Source of the DNA: Clostridium pasteurianum
GTDB taxonomy: Bacteria > Bacillota > Clostridia > Clostridiales > Clostridiaceae
NCBI RefSeq assembly: GCF_001705235.1
Contig: NZ_MCGV01000001.1
Location: forward strand, 372,001-436,000
Length of the DNA: 64,000 nucleotides
Reading direction: 5' to 3'
Shown here: piece by piece, positions 27,891 to 37,001 of the stretch
Layout of the letters: every line of letters begins with the position of its first letter
How positions within the stretch are numbered: position 1 is the first letter of the stretch
The notes under the pieces: model-generated
Database searches by the model: none
What the model saw: only the letters and a program-made list of their open reading frames with translations
Told to the model about the DNA's origin: nothing
Position numbers and translations under genes: made by a program

Positions 27891-28306
27891 GAAATTCCGT
27901 AGGTACGGAGGAATTTTTTCCTTGTACTAATCCTAGAAACAAAGTAATAATGCTGAAGAAACGATTTAAAAACTTCTAATAAATGTTATCATACACGAGG
28001 TTTGGGTGAAGCCCATTATCCTTCGTTACTTAATATAGGCAATTTCTATATTATAAAAGCTTTAGATAAGCCTTTAAATCTAAGCTGTTAGTCGTAGATA
28101 TTAAGATAGCCTGTATCTTATAAAGAAGGATAATTATCATTCTTGGGGTTTGGGTGAAATCCCATTATCCTTCTTTACAAGATATAATATATCTTTATAT
28201 TTACAGTCATATATTAACTATTATCAGTAATACAATACGACCAAAACCCCAGTTATGATAAGATTTATAGAATTTTTTTAATGTTTCAAAGCATTGTTAC
28301 TTTGCA
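27891..28306. repeat. Dispersed palindromic repeat, copy C (longest form, inside thi locus)
   Basis: The outer module GAAATTCCGTAGGTACGGAG (27891) is a near-palindrome. Terminal repeats run from AAAGTAATAATGCTGAAGAA (27941) to AAAGCATTGTTACTTTGC (28305). Inner arms TTATCATACACGAGGTTTGG (27989) and CCAAAACCCCAGTTATGATA (28241) flank repeated GGATAAT / CCCATTATCC units and the stretch shared with copy A (near 28080-28134). Its right end encodes the last residues and stop of ThiE. The 27684-27890 stretch between it and thiD holds only a short imperfect hairpin (27760-27790). Confidence 0.8.
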
Positions 28307-28937
28307 ACGTCTTCTCTGTAATATTTTTCAATGTAACCGCTGCATTTTTTATATCCTTCTGTGCAAATAGCGCACTTATTACAGATATACCACATATGCC
28401 TGTTCCTTTAAGCTTTGTTACATTTTCTTTTGTAATTCCTCCTATGGCAACAACAGGGATATTTACAGCTTCGCATATTGCCTTAAGTTCATCATAACTT
28501 ACGTCAATAGCATCAGCCTTAGAGCTTGTAGGAAAAACTGCACCTACTCCAAGATAATCTGCCCCTCGTTTTTCGGCCAGTACGGCTTCATGAACAGTAT
28601 GTGCAGAAACTCCAAGAATTTTGTCCCCTCCTATTAGTTTACGCACATTCCCTGCTTCCATATCGCTCTGTCCAACGTGTACTCCATCAGCGTTTACTTT
28701 TATGGCAATATCCACGTTATCATCAATTACAAAAGGCACATTATACTCCCTGCAGAGTTCCTTTATTTGAACTGCCTCTTCAAGAAACTTTTCATACTCA
28801 AGTTCTTTTTCCCTTAGCTGTACAAAGGTTACTCCACCCTCCAATGTCTTTTTAACCTGACTATACAAAGTTTCATCATGGAGCCATGCTCTGTCAGTCA
28901 CAGCGTACAGCAATAAGTCCTTTTTATCGAATTTCAT
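28278..28937 (-). CDS. thiE: Thiamine-phosphate synthase ThiE
   Basis: The 219-residue TIM-barrel enzyme joins HMP-PP and thiazole phosphate into thiamine phosphate. Motifs include LYAVTDRAWL near the start, GVTFVQLREKELEYEKF (about 36), PFVIDDNVDIAIKVNADGVH, VGQSD and GVGAVFPTSSK. The ATG at 28937 (AAAGAGG upstream) is preferred over 28967, which has no ribosome site; it overlaps the thiM stop by 14 bases. The last eight residues (LQSNNALKH area) and the stop lie in the terminal arm of repeat copy C, so the native C-terminus was probably replaced by the insertion. Confidence 0.92.
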   Translation of the reverse strand: MKFDKKDLLLYAVTDRAWLHDETLYSQVKKTLEGGVTFVQLREKELEYEKFLEEAVQIKELCREYNVPFVIDDNVDIAIKVNADGVHVGQSDMEAGNVRKLIGGDKILGVSAHTVHEAVLAEKRGADYLGVGAVFPTSSKADAIDVSYDELKAICEAVNIPVVAIGGITKENVTKLKGTGICGISVISALFAQKDIKNAAVTLKNITEKTLQSNNALKH

Positions 28938-29745
28938 ATTTTGCGCCTCTTTCCAATGTTTGTCCATTCATATTGTAAATAGCGTCAATAATTCTATTGC
29001 GGTAAGTTGCATTGCCATCTGATGGCTGCATATTGCTCCATCCTATTTCACCAGCTAATCCCATTGTGCAAACAGCTGCAGCAGCAGCCTCAAGCTCATT
29101 ATCTGGGTTTGCCACAAGAAAAGCTGTCATCATGCCTGAAAGCTGACAACCTGTACCTGTAATTCTGCTCATTTCATGTCTCCCGTTTCTAGTTACATAG
29201 CATTTATCTTTGTCCGCAATTAAATCAATTACACCAGTCACCGCTATAATACTTCCGGTTTTTTTAGCAAAATCTTTTACAAATTTAACTGCACTATTAA
29301 GATTGTTCTCTGTAACAGCATCTGATACGTCGGCATCTACTCCCTTTGTGCTTCCACTGCCTAGGGCAAGTGTTTTAATTTCGGATATGTTTCCTCTAAT
29401 TACATCAAATTTTATTTCTTTCATTAGCTTTATGGCTGTATCCGTTCTAAGCTTACTTGCACCTGCTCCTACAGGATCAAGCAAAACTTTATGACCAAGC
29501 TCATTAGATTTTTTACCAGCTAAAAGCATAGAAGGAATTGTTCTCTTATTTAAAGTTCCTATATTTATATTCAGTCCTCCGCATATTGATGTGATATCCT
29601 CTACATCATCTGCATCATCTGACATAATAGGACTTCCTCCGCATGCAAGAAGAACGTTTGCAACATCATTAACTGTCACATAATTTGTAATATTGTGTAC
29701 TAGCGGCATACTGCTTCGAACATTTTCAATACATTTACTAAGCAT
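28924..29745 (-). CDS. thiM: Hydroxyethylthiazole kinase ThiM
   Basis: The 273-residue kinase salvages thiazole alcohol by phosphorylation. PLVHNITNYVTVNDVANVLLA near the N-terminus, SPIMSDD, KVLLDPVGAGASKLRT (about 88) and the catalytic RITGTGCQLSG (about 198) identify it. The ATG at 29745 is preferred because AAGGGAG lies just upstream; the GTG at 29760 overlaps that site. It follows a TPP riboswitch, so it is turned off when thiamine pyrophosphate is plentiful. Confidence 0.94.
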   Translation of the reverse strand: MLSKCIENVRSSMPLVHNITNYVTVNDVANVLLACGGSPIMSDDADDVEDITSICGGLNINIGTLNKRTIPSMLLAGKKSNELGHKVLLDPVGAGASKLRTDTAIKLMKEIKFDVIRGNISEIKTLALGSGSTKGVDADVSDAVTENNLNSAVKFVKDFAKKTGSIIAVTGVIDLIADKDKCYVTRNGRHEMSRITGTGCQLSGMMTAFLVANPDNELEAAAAAVCTMGLAGEIGWSNMQPSDGNATYRNRIIDAIYNMNGQTLERGAKYEIR

Positions 29746-29830
29746 AATATCTCCCTTCACAAATACAAACCGAAAGGCTTGTCAACACCATACCATGCAG
29801 AATAAAAATTGTAATTTATTAAATAAAAAA

Positions 29831-29864
29831 ACTGCATATATACCAATGAAAGTACATATGCAGT
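29831..29864 (-). terminator. Riboswitch-controlled terminator before thiM
   Basis: On the minus strand ACTGCATATGTAC pairs with GTATATATGCAGT and is followed by TTTTTTT. It lies between the TPP aptamer and thiM, the normal place of the expression platform that forms when TPP is bound. Confidence 0.85.
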
Positions 29865-29879
29865 AGTTCTGCAAAATAT

Positions 29880-29966
29880 ATCCCTACGTTGGCATTATCC
29901 AAATCAGGTTATGGGTCTAAGCAAACGGCTTACTCTCAGCTCACTTTTCATGAGCTCCCCTTTGTA
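29880..29966 (-). ncRNA. TPP riboswitch (THI element)
   Basis: Reading the minus strand, the conserved blocks are present in order: AAAGGGGAGCTC, CTGAGAGTAAG, ACCCATAACCTGATTTGG and ATAATGCCAACGTAGGGA. These are the pyrimidine- and pyrophosphate-binding parts of the TPP aptamer. It controls thiM-thiE by transcription termination, and possibly thiD-cytX if transcription passes through repeat copy C. Confidence 0.95.
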
Positions 29967-30029
29967 TTCGATAATAATTATACTATAGTCAACTTAAAAA
30001 TCAAGTTTTCATACATAACTATTATTTCA

Positions 30030-32033
30030 CTATATTTTAAATTTATTAACTTCAACAATCATTTCATTAGTCGCATTGTTAAGTGCTAAAGCTGATGCTG
30101 CTACCTCTTCTGTAGATGCACTCATTTCCTCTGAAGATGCTGAAATTTCCTCTGAAGATGCTGACACTTCAGTTGAAACTGATGATATATCATTTACTCT
30201 ACTTAAAATAGTTTCTTTATCCTTACCCACCTCATCAGCTGAATTTTTAACTGTTTCAATTTTAGGAATTATACCATTTATGCCCTCTATAATCTCTTCA
30301 AAGGACATTATTGACATACCTATAATCTTAACTTGACTTTTAATTTCATTGCCCATTTCAGAAGAATCCTTGACTATAACACTTGTACTTTTAGATATTC
30401 CACTAATTAAATTACTTATTTCTTCTGCTGATTTTTGAGACTGTTCAGCAAGTTTCCTTATTTCCTCGGCAACTACAGCAAATCCTTTTCCTGCCTCTCC
30501 TGCTCTTGCCGCCTCAATGGCTGCATTAAGCGCTAATAAATTTGTTTGCGTTGCAATACTATTTATAATATTTATAATTTCATTTATTTTATTTACATCT
30601 TTACCAAGTACACTAATCTTCCCGCCAAATGCCATAGATAATCCGCTTACTTTACTAACTGACGTGTCTAATTCGTCCATTTGACTGCTGCTGTCTTTTG
30701 CCATTGATCCAATTTCTCTAGACTGTGAATCTATATCCTGTATTTCATTAATTATCTTAGATAGTTTACCGCTAAATTCATTAAGTATATCCGTTACATT
30801 TACTAAATCCTCAGCCTGTGAGCTTGTACCTTTTGCAATTTCAGTTATACCTTCTGTTACATTTTGTGCAGAACTAGCTATCTCATCTGAAACAGAAGAT
30901 AAATTCTCTGACTGTACATTAACATCTGAAGAATTTGCTTTTATTTTGAAAATCATCTTTTTTAATGATTCCTGCATAATTTTCATTGATCGAGCCATAT
31001 CACCAACTTCATCTTCTAACTGCAAATATTTTGGTGAAACTTCCTTTGATAAATCTCCTTGGGCTAATAGTTCCAAATGTTTTGAAGTTACTTTCATTGC
31101 GTTAGACAAAATGTTTCCAACTATAGTAACAACCACTAACCCTATCAACATAAATATTACAGAGAATACTACAATATAAACTTTAAGACTATCTAACTCT
31201 GATAATATTTCACTTTTAGGCACAGCAATTGCCACAGACCATTGGGTTCCCTTAACTGGAGAATATGCCACATATTTGTCGGTTCCATTATATGTATATT
31301 CGCCTAAACCTTTTTGACCTTCCGTCATGTTCTTTTGAATATTTGCCAGCCCCTGAAGTTCAGAATCCTTTTTTACATCATTAAATACATTATCCATTTT
31401 TAAAACCTTACTTTTATCTGCACTTGCAATAGTTGTTCCATCCTTTGATATCATAAATGCACTACCTGTTGTACCAACCTTAACCTGATTAGTCAGCTCA
31501 CTTAAATTATTGCCATCAACTGTTTCAAGTAGCACTCCTACAATTTCATTATTATTTTTAATAGGTACTGCATATACAACTATTAATTGCCCATTAGTTT
31601 TACTTATAATAGGATCAGAAACATTACTTTGACCAGATAAAGCTTTTTTAAAATATTCTCTATTCGATACATCTGAAGATGTTCCATCTGGATTACTGCA
31701 GTTTCCATTTTTGTCTACAATACTTATTCTAATAGATCCAGTTCTTTTAGTTTCATCTAAAAGAACTGACTTTTTATTTTCCCATGAAATATTAGGATCT
31801 CTAATTTCACTTCTTGCAGCAATAGATTGTAGTGAATCTAGATTACCTTTAACCCTTCCTTCAATATTTCCCGCTGTTTGTTCAGCAATTTTAGGAAGTG
31901 TTTTGTATAACGTTTTCTCTAATGCATTTGAACCGTTTACAAACGAAACCAAACCTAACCCCACACATATAACTAATGCTAAAAATCCCATAGATAATAT
32001 TAATTTTGTTTTTATATTTTTTATACTTTTCAT
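30030..32033 (-). CDS. Methyl-accepting chemotaxis protein (dCache type)
   Basis: The 667-residue receptor has a signal-anchor helix (about 10-30) and an extracellular double-Cache-like sensor (about 35-280, with [20 protein letters not shown] and [12 protein letters not shown]). A second membrane helix (about 283-306), HAMP and a long cytoplasmic signalling coil follow. Its hairpin tip is [20 protein letters not shown], then [25 protein letters not shown]. It relays ligand binding to CheA/CheW. The ligand is unknown; dCache sensors often bind amino acids or other small organic molecules. It is transcribed as a single gene on the minus strand, just upstream of the TPP riboswitch. Confidence 0.92.
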   Translation of the reverse strand: MKSIKNIKTKLILSMGFLALVICVGLGLVSFVNGSNALEKTLYKTLPKIAEQTAGNIEGRVKGNLDSLQSIAARSEIRDPNISWENKKSVLLDETKRTGSIRISIVDKNGNCSNPDGTSSDVSNREYFKKALSGQSNVSDPIISKTNGQLIVVYAVPIKNNNEIVGVLLETVDGNNLSELTNQVKVGTTGSAFMISKDGTTIASADKSKVLKMDNVFNDVKKDSELQGLANIQKNMTEGQKGLGEYTYNGTDKYVAYSPVKGTQWSVAIAVPKSEILSELDSLKVYIVVFSVIFMLIGLVVVTIVGNILSNAMKVTSKHLELLAQGDLSKEVSPKYLQLEDEVGDMARSMKIMQESLKKMIFKIKANSSDVNVQSENLSSVSDEIASSAQNVTEGITEIAKGTSSQAEDLVNVTDILNEFSGKLSKIINEIQDIDSQSREIGSMAKDSSSQMDELDTSVSKVSGLSMAFGGKISVLGKDVNKINEIINIINSIATQTNLLALNAAIEAARAGEAGKGFAVVAEEIRKLAEQSQKSAEEISNLISGISKSTSVIVKDSSEMGNEIKSQVKIIGMSIMSFEEIIEGINGIIPKIETVKNSADEVGKDKETILSRVNDISSVSTEVSASSEEISASSEEMSASTEEVAASALALNNATNEMIVEVNKFKI

Positions 32034-32165
32034 GATTTTCTCACCCTTCTCAGTAATTAATTACAACATTGTGCCAAATGTCGTAGTATAATATATTATA
32101 TCACTTTCTGTCATATTTTGTTACAGAAAGGGTGAAAAAATCCTTTGATAAATTACATATTGTTC

Positions 32166-32468
32166 TTATTTTAATTTTTCCTTCACAGAATTTATTTTTT
32201 GATCCATGGTTGCTTTTTTATCTCTTCTATCGTCAATTTTTATATAAGTTTCTACTCTTTTAGCTCCATTCTCAAAAGGAACCTCATGCATCTTTCTTAT
32301 AACTTCTAAAATCACATCAAGATCTCCCTCAAAAATTGTTCCCATAGGGGTAAGCTGATATTTTATTCTAGTTTCATCTTGTAACACTTTTTCACAAGCT
32401 GCAACATAACTACTTAAGCTTGTTGATTCTGTCCCAACTGGAAATATTGTTGCTTCTGCAATTGCCAT
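32166..32468 (-). CDS. MTH1187/YqgV-family thiamine-binding protein
   Basis: The 100-residue protein has the compact ferredoxin-like fold of the MTH1187/YkoF family: AEATIFPVGTESTSLSSYVA, YQLTPMGTIFEGDLDVILEV, and GAKRVETYIKIDDRRDKK. Members bind thiamine or related heterocycles in the cytoplasm. Its position near the thi salvage genes agrees. A hairpin lies downstream (32101-32135: TCACTTTCTGT with ACAGAAAGGGTGA) without a T run on this strand. Confidence 0.85.
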   Translation of the reverse strand: MAIAEATIFPVGTESTSLSSYVAACEKVLQDETRIKYQLTPMGTIFEGDLDVILEVIRKMHEVPFENGAKRVETYIKIDDRRDKKATMDQKINSVKEKLK

Positions 32469-32817
32469 ATTCTATCATTCCTTTTTTCAATTTTATTTGT
32501 TAATTATTCCATTAACATTTTTATTAATAAATATTGTATATAAAAACTTCCCTGTTAGTTACACTGAAATTATACAGCAATAGTCAGAATAATTCAAAAA
32601 ATTATAAGATTAGGCTATCGACAATTCATCTCCTACGCTTAAATATAGTGGAATTTATGTAAAATTTAGTTAAAGGGTGGAATTTTATACTTGTATCCGT
32701 TTACTTTAGCATTTTCTAAATAAAATTGGGTTTTCTCAAATAAATTTCGGTTTGATTTTTATAATTTTAAGTATTATCATTTTCTGTAAAAGTATATAAA
32801 TTCTAGGGGGTAATATT
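32469..32817. other. Intergenic gap between divergent genes
   Basis: This 349-base stretch separates the thiamine-binding gene from the CBM21 gene. I see AT-rich DNA and the strong ribosome site TAGGGGGTAA before 32818, and no convincing riboswitch, repeat or small gene. Confidence 0.5.
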
Positions 32818-33582
32818 ATGAACACAAACAAAAAATTTTTGAGTTTATTCCTATCGCTTCTTGTTTCCTTCCTTCTAATGGGCACTACATTTACTAATAA
32901 TGTAAAAGCTGACACTCAACCGCCTGTACAATTATATTACGGACAATACTTGCAAACAGCCATATGGGATGGATCTTGTTATGAATATTCTTCTACTGGA
33001 TATATAGCTGTGCAAAAATCTTCTTCTTCAAAAAACATTACTGTACATTATTCCACAGATAATGGTGCAAATTGGAAAGATATAAATGCAACTTATGTTA
33101 AAGATAACCCTAGTGATGGATGTGAATTATGGAAATTTAATTTGGACAACCTTTCTAGTCCTGTATCAGTACAATTTGCTATAAAATATGAATGTAACGG
33201 TATAACTTATTGGGATAATAATCAAGGAAAAAACTATTTTCTTAGTCCAACCAATACAAGTGTCTTTGGTAAAAGTCAGCTCTATACAGGTGTATCATAT
33301 TGGTATGATGGAAGTCATGTCGGTGGGGATATAACTTTAAACAACATAGGCAATCCCAAAGTAGTAAAAGTAAGATATAGCTATGATAACTGGGCAACAT
33401 TCTCAGAAACTAACGCCACTTATGTTAACACTTCTCAGGATAACTCTGCAGACTACTGGTCCTATAATATTCCATCAAATCCATCAGCAAAACAAGTATC
33501 ATTTGCAGTATGTTACACAGTAAACGGAATAGAATATTGGGATAACAACTTTGGAGATAACTATAATTTAAAACTTAAATAA
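32818..33582 (+). CDS. Secreted protein with two tandem CBM21 starch-binding modules
   Basis: The 254-residue protein has a Sec signal peptide (about 1-32, cleavage after NVKA). Two homologous modules follow (about 35-142 and 150-254). Each has the pattern YSTDNGANWKDINATYV ... FAIKYECNGITYWDNNQGKNY, with the conserved YWDNN and aromatic residues of carbohydrate-binding family 21. It has no catalytic domain and no anchor. It probably binds alpha-glucans outside the cell and may aid amylases or act as an adhesin. It is a single gene, with TAGGGGG before the ATG. Confidence 0.8.
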   Translation: MNTNKKFLSLFLSLLVSFLLMGTTFTNNVKADTQPPVQLYYGQYLQTAIWDGSCYEYSSTGYIAVQKSSSSKNITVHYSTDNGANWKDINATYVKDNPSDGCELWKFNLDNLSSPVSVQFAIKYECNGITYWDNNQGKNYFLSPTNTSVFGKSQLYTGVSYWYDGSHVGGDITLNNIGNPKVVKVRYSYDNWATFSETNATYVNTSQDNSADYWSYNIPSNPSAKQVSFAVCYTVNGIEYWDNNFGDNYNLKLK

Positions 33583-33601
33583 TTATTAAATATATACTTG
33601 T

Positions 33602-33650
33602 TTGATATCGTCATGCCCTCTTTAGGGTACTGGCGAGTCAATAATTTTTT
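33602..33650 (+). terminator. Terminator after the CBM21 gene
   Basis: An imperfect hairpin, TTGATATCGTCATGCCCT against AGGGTACTGGCGAGTCAA with a CTTT loop, is followed by TAATTTTTTG. Confidence 0.6.
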
Positions 33651-33751
33651 GCAGTTTCTTAACCTATATTTAACCCATTGATAATTTTTCCTTAATAACC
33701 TTTTTATATTATAGCATATGGAATGTAATATAAATTTAGGGGGAAAATTTT

Positions 33752-35389
33752 ATGAAAAGAAACAAATTACTATTATTTGGACTTGTATCTACTCTAATAA
33801 TTGGACTTCCAAAAAACATTGTAAATGCTGACACCGTAAGTAACACACCGTACAATATCAACTTTCAAATGGGAGGTAATTCATCTGAAATGCGTTTCAA
33901 TTGGTTCAGTAATTATAATAATGGTTCTGAACTTCAAATTGCAAAAGCAAGTGATGTACAAAATGGTCAATTTCCTTCAAATTCTATAATTAACGGAACA
34001 ACTAGTCAAGCAACTGCTACCCAAAGTGTTGAAAACAACCCCGGGAACCCAAATGAGCCAGCTGTAGATGCTTCAACTGGTAAAAACGAGTTTGCTAATA
34101 GAGCTTCTGCTAGTGGATTAACTCCTTCAACAAAATATGTTTATCGTGTTGGTGATGGAACAACCTGGAGTCCAACTTACTCTTTTACTACTGGTAATCC
34201 AAGTAATGGTTTCAATTTTGCAGTTTTTGGAGATCCACAAATCGGTGCTTTTGATAGCAATAAACACTCATCTCTTCCACACAGCAGTTTAACAGATGAC
34301 CAAAATGCTTGGGCTAATACTCTTAAGGAAGTTACTTCAAACCCTGTTGACTTCTTATTTTCACTTGGTGATCAAGTAAATGATTATAGTGCTCTATCAA
34401 AGCAGCAGGATCAATACAAATCTTTTTTCAATCCCGATACAAATAAAAACTTTTTCCAGAGCTATCCTCTTGTTGCCTTCGAAGGTAACCACGACCATCA
34501 AATGGGTACCTATTACAGTTTCCACTATAATCATCCTAATCTTTCACCTTTAGGTCAAACATCAAACAGTAATGTTAACAACAATGATGGTGATTACTGG
34601 TTTACTTATGGAAACGTACTCTTTATGGTACTGAATGCAAACGATGCTCTTGATACAGCAGCTCACGATCAATTTATGCAGGAAGCAATTGCAGCTAATC
34701 CTAATGCAAAGTGGAAAGTTGTAGCTTGGCATCAATCTGCTTATAGTGAAGCAAACCACTCTAATAGTAATTCTGCCGACGATCCAATTATGACAATACG
34801 TAAAACCTGGCCTAAATTAATGGACAAATATGGCGTTGACATTGTTCTTCAAGGCCATGACCATGAATACACAAGAACTTTCCAAATGTATAATGGTACT
34901 CCTGTTGATACTAATAAAACTAACGCCGTAACAAATCCAAAAGGAACCGTATACTTTACACTTGATTCTGGAAGTGGAAGTAAATATTATGATTTTAATA
35001 GTGCGTCAGATCATACCTTCAGTAGTGTATTCTGGCAGCAATATGTACCTACTTATTCATATGTTACAATGAATGATTCTAAATTCACCATAAACACTGT
35101 TCGTACCGACACGGGAGCTTCAATCGATAACTATACAATTACTAAAACATCTTCATCTACTACTTCATCGCAAGGAACTGCTACTAATAATACAAGTAGT
35201 GCATCAACTAATACACCAGCTAATACATCAGCAAACAATAGTGCAAGTGGCAGTCAAATTAGCAATCCCAAAACTGGTGATAACAGTTCCAGTAATTTTG
35301 CTTTAGCCTCTTTAGCTGGAATTTCAGGAATTGCTGTTCTTGCATTCGTAGGCACAATAATTTATAAAAAGAAAGAAATAGAGAAGTAA
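33752..35389 (+). CDS. Cell-wall-anchored purple acid phosphatase-like metallophosphoesterase
   Basis: The 545-residue surface enzyme has a Sec signal (1-27, cut after VNA), an N-terminal fibronectin-like domain (about 30-150), then the dinuclear metallophosphoesterase: FGDPQIG, SLGDQVND, FEGNHDHQ, VAWHQSAYS and LQGHDHEYTRT carry the metal-binding Asp, Asn and His residues. A Ser/Thr/Asn-rich linker leads to a sorting signal: NPKTG, a hydrophobic helix and KKKEIEK. It should hydrolyse phosphate monoesters at the cell surface. The NPKTG motif and the sortase gene 1.6 kb downstream suggest a matched pair. The stop codon lies inside repeat copy D. Confidence 0.88.
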   Translation: MKRNKLLLFGLVSTLIIGLPKNIVNADTVSNTPYNINFQMGGNSSEMRFNWFSNYNNGSELQIAKASDVQNGQFPSNSIINGTTSQATATQSVENNPGNPNEPAVDASTGKNEFANRASASGLTPSTKYVYRVGDGTTWSPTYSFTTGNPSNGFNFAVFGDPQIGAFDSNKHSSLPHSSLTDDQNAWANTLKEVTSNPVDFLFSLGDQVNDYSALSKQQDQYKSFFNPDTNKNFFQSYPLVAFEGNHDHQMGTYYSFHYNHPNLSPLGQTSNSNVNNNDGDYWFTYGNVLFMVLNANDALDTAAHDQFMQEAIAANPNAKWKVVAWHQSAYSEANHSNSNSADDPIMTIRKTWPKLMDKYGVDIVLQGHDHEYTRTFQMYNGTPVDTNKTNAVTNPKGTVYFTLDSGSGSKYYDFNSASDHTFSSVFWQQYVPTYSYVTMNDSKFTINTVRTDTGASIDNYTITKTSSSTTSSQGTATNNTSSASTNTPANTSANNSASGSQISNPKTGDNSSSNFALASLAGISGIAVLAFVGTIIYKKKEIEK

Positions 35390-35615
35390 CAATACTGAAG
35401 AAACGTTAAAAAAACTTTATAAATCTAAGGCTTACAAATCGTAAAATACTTAGATGTTTCAATAACTCACTAGCGTTCAAACAAATTGAAACATCTAAGT
35501 ATTTTGCGATTTGTAACCCAAGATTTATTAAATTTTTTTTAAATCGTTCCTTCAGCATTGTTACTTCTCTTACAGGTGATACAATGTAAAAATTCCTCCG
35601 TACCTACGGAATTTT
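35384..35615. repeat. Dispersed palindromic repeat, copy D (183-bp palindrome plus outer module)
   Basis: A long palindrome starts at AAGTAACAATACTGAAGAAA (35384) and ends CTTCAGCATTGTTACTT (35566). Its loop AATAACTCACTAGCGTTCAA is the copy B loop in reverse. The outer module AAATTCCTCCGTACCTACGG follows at 35589. The first arm contains the phosphatase stop codon, so the element probably also serves as its terminator. Confidence 0.82.
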
Positions 35616-35698
35616 AGAGTAAATCTTAGATTTATTAGCTTTATTCAATATTCAAAATCAATATCATTTAATAACAAATAATTTTATAGGAGCTGCTT

Positions 35699-36937
35699 AT
35701 GTTAAAAAATAAAATGAATAATATAACTAAAACAATAATTTTAATATTTGCGTTATCAGTATACGTCATATGTGCCTATACTTTCAGCAGGCATCAAGCT
35801 TATTATAATATATATGGTCTTGGAAATGGTGACAAGATTTCATATGAAAGAGCTCGGGTTGTATCTATTGATTCACAAAATGTTGAACCAGACAAGCATT
35901 ATAGAAATTTGCTTATAGGGTCACAGCAAATTACAATTCACATATTGACTGGTGAATATAAAGATAAAGAAATGAAAATTACAAATGGACTCAATTATGA
36001 TACAAATTATCTACTTAAAGCTGGGGATAACATAGTTGTTTCAATAAATACTGCTGGAAATTCAAAAAATAAGAATGTTAATGTCTTTGTATATGGTCCT
36101 TACAGGCAACCTTGGCTTTACGTACTTATTGGCTTATTCGTTATAGCCTTATGTTTAATTGGAGGGAAACGTGGATTAAAGTCCGTTATTGGTATAGTTT
36201 TTACTATTACAAGTGTTATTTTTATTTTTGTTCCTCTAATATACAATGGTTTTTCTCCCATTTCAGCCTCTTTACTTATGGCAATATTTACTGCATGTGT
36301 AACTCTTATACTAACCACTGGATTTGAAATAAAAACTTTTTCAGCTATCCTGGGAACTGCAGTTGGTGTTGTACTTTCATCATTAATTTTACTGATTTTT
36401 GAGCATTTAACTTCTTTATCTGGCTATAACATGCCTGAATATGATTCACTTATGGCACTTTCCACTCATACTGGTCTACACGTGGATGAACTTCTATTTG
36501 CAGCAATTATTATTTCATCGCTGGGTGCAGTAATGGATATTGCAATTTCTATTGCCTCCTCCATTCAGGAAATATATGCTGCAAATCATAATTTAACTTC
36601 AAAAATGCTTTTTAAATCTGGGATTAATGTTGGACGTGACATGATGGGAACAATGGCAAATACTTTAATTCTTGCCTTTACAGGTACTTCCCTAAACATG
36701 CTTATTCTTATTTACTCTTACAATATGAATTACTATCAAATTTTCAATTCAAATACTATCACTATTGAAATTATACAGGCTATCTCTGGTAGTTTCGCTG
36801 TAATATTTACAGTACCACTTGTATCTTTTATTTCAGCAACACTCTTACCTTTGTTTTCTGGTGGCAATGCTAAAAACATAAATGTAGAAATACCTATACA
36901 AAACAATACAGATAAGAATTCAGTAAATCAAACTTGA
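35699..36937 (+). CDS. YibE/F-like membrane protein
   Basis: The 412-residue protein has one N-terminal helix (about 12-30), an extracytoplasmic domain of about 110 residues (RARVVSIDSQNVEPDKHYRN), then about seven closely packed helices (145-400). Recognisable blocks are GGKRGLKSVIGIVFT, LLFAAIIISSLGAVMDIAIS and FKSGINVGRDMMGTMANTLI. The YibE/F family has no defined biochemical role. It lies between the NPKTG phosphatase and the sortase, 64 bases before the latter, so it may be co-expressed with the sortase. Confidence 0.82.
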   Translation: MLKNKMNNITKTIILIFALSVYVICAYTFSRHQAYYNIYGLGNGDKISYERARVVSIDSQNVEPDKHYRNLLIGSQQITIHILTGEYKDKEMKITNGLNYDTNYLLKAGDNIVVSINTAGNSKNKNVNVFVYGPYRQPWLYVLIGLFVIALCLIGGKRGLKSVIGIVFTITSVIFIFVPLIYNGFSPISASLLMAIFTACVTLILTTGFEIKTFSAILGTAVGVVLSSLILLIFEHLTSLSGYNMPEYDSLMALSTHTGLHVDELLFAAIIISSLGAVMDIAISIASSIQEIYAANHNLTSKMLFKSGINVGRDMMGTMANTLILAFTGTSLNMLILIYSYNMNYYQIFNSNTITIEIIQAISGSFAVIFTVPLVSFISATLLPLFSGGNAKNINVEIPIQNNTDKNSVNQT

Positions 36938-37001
36938 CTTCAATGATATATTAGTACCCATGATGATATAACACAATATTATAAAAGGAAATGGTTCAAT
37001 T

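Noticed and set aside
32101-32135. Terminator for the thiamine-binding gene
   Set aside because: The hairpin is clear, but the A-run is on the wrong side for the minus-strand gene, so I mention it only as a hairpin.
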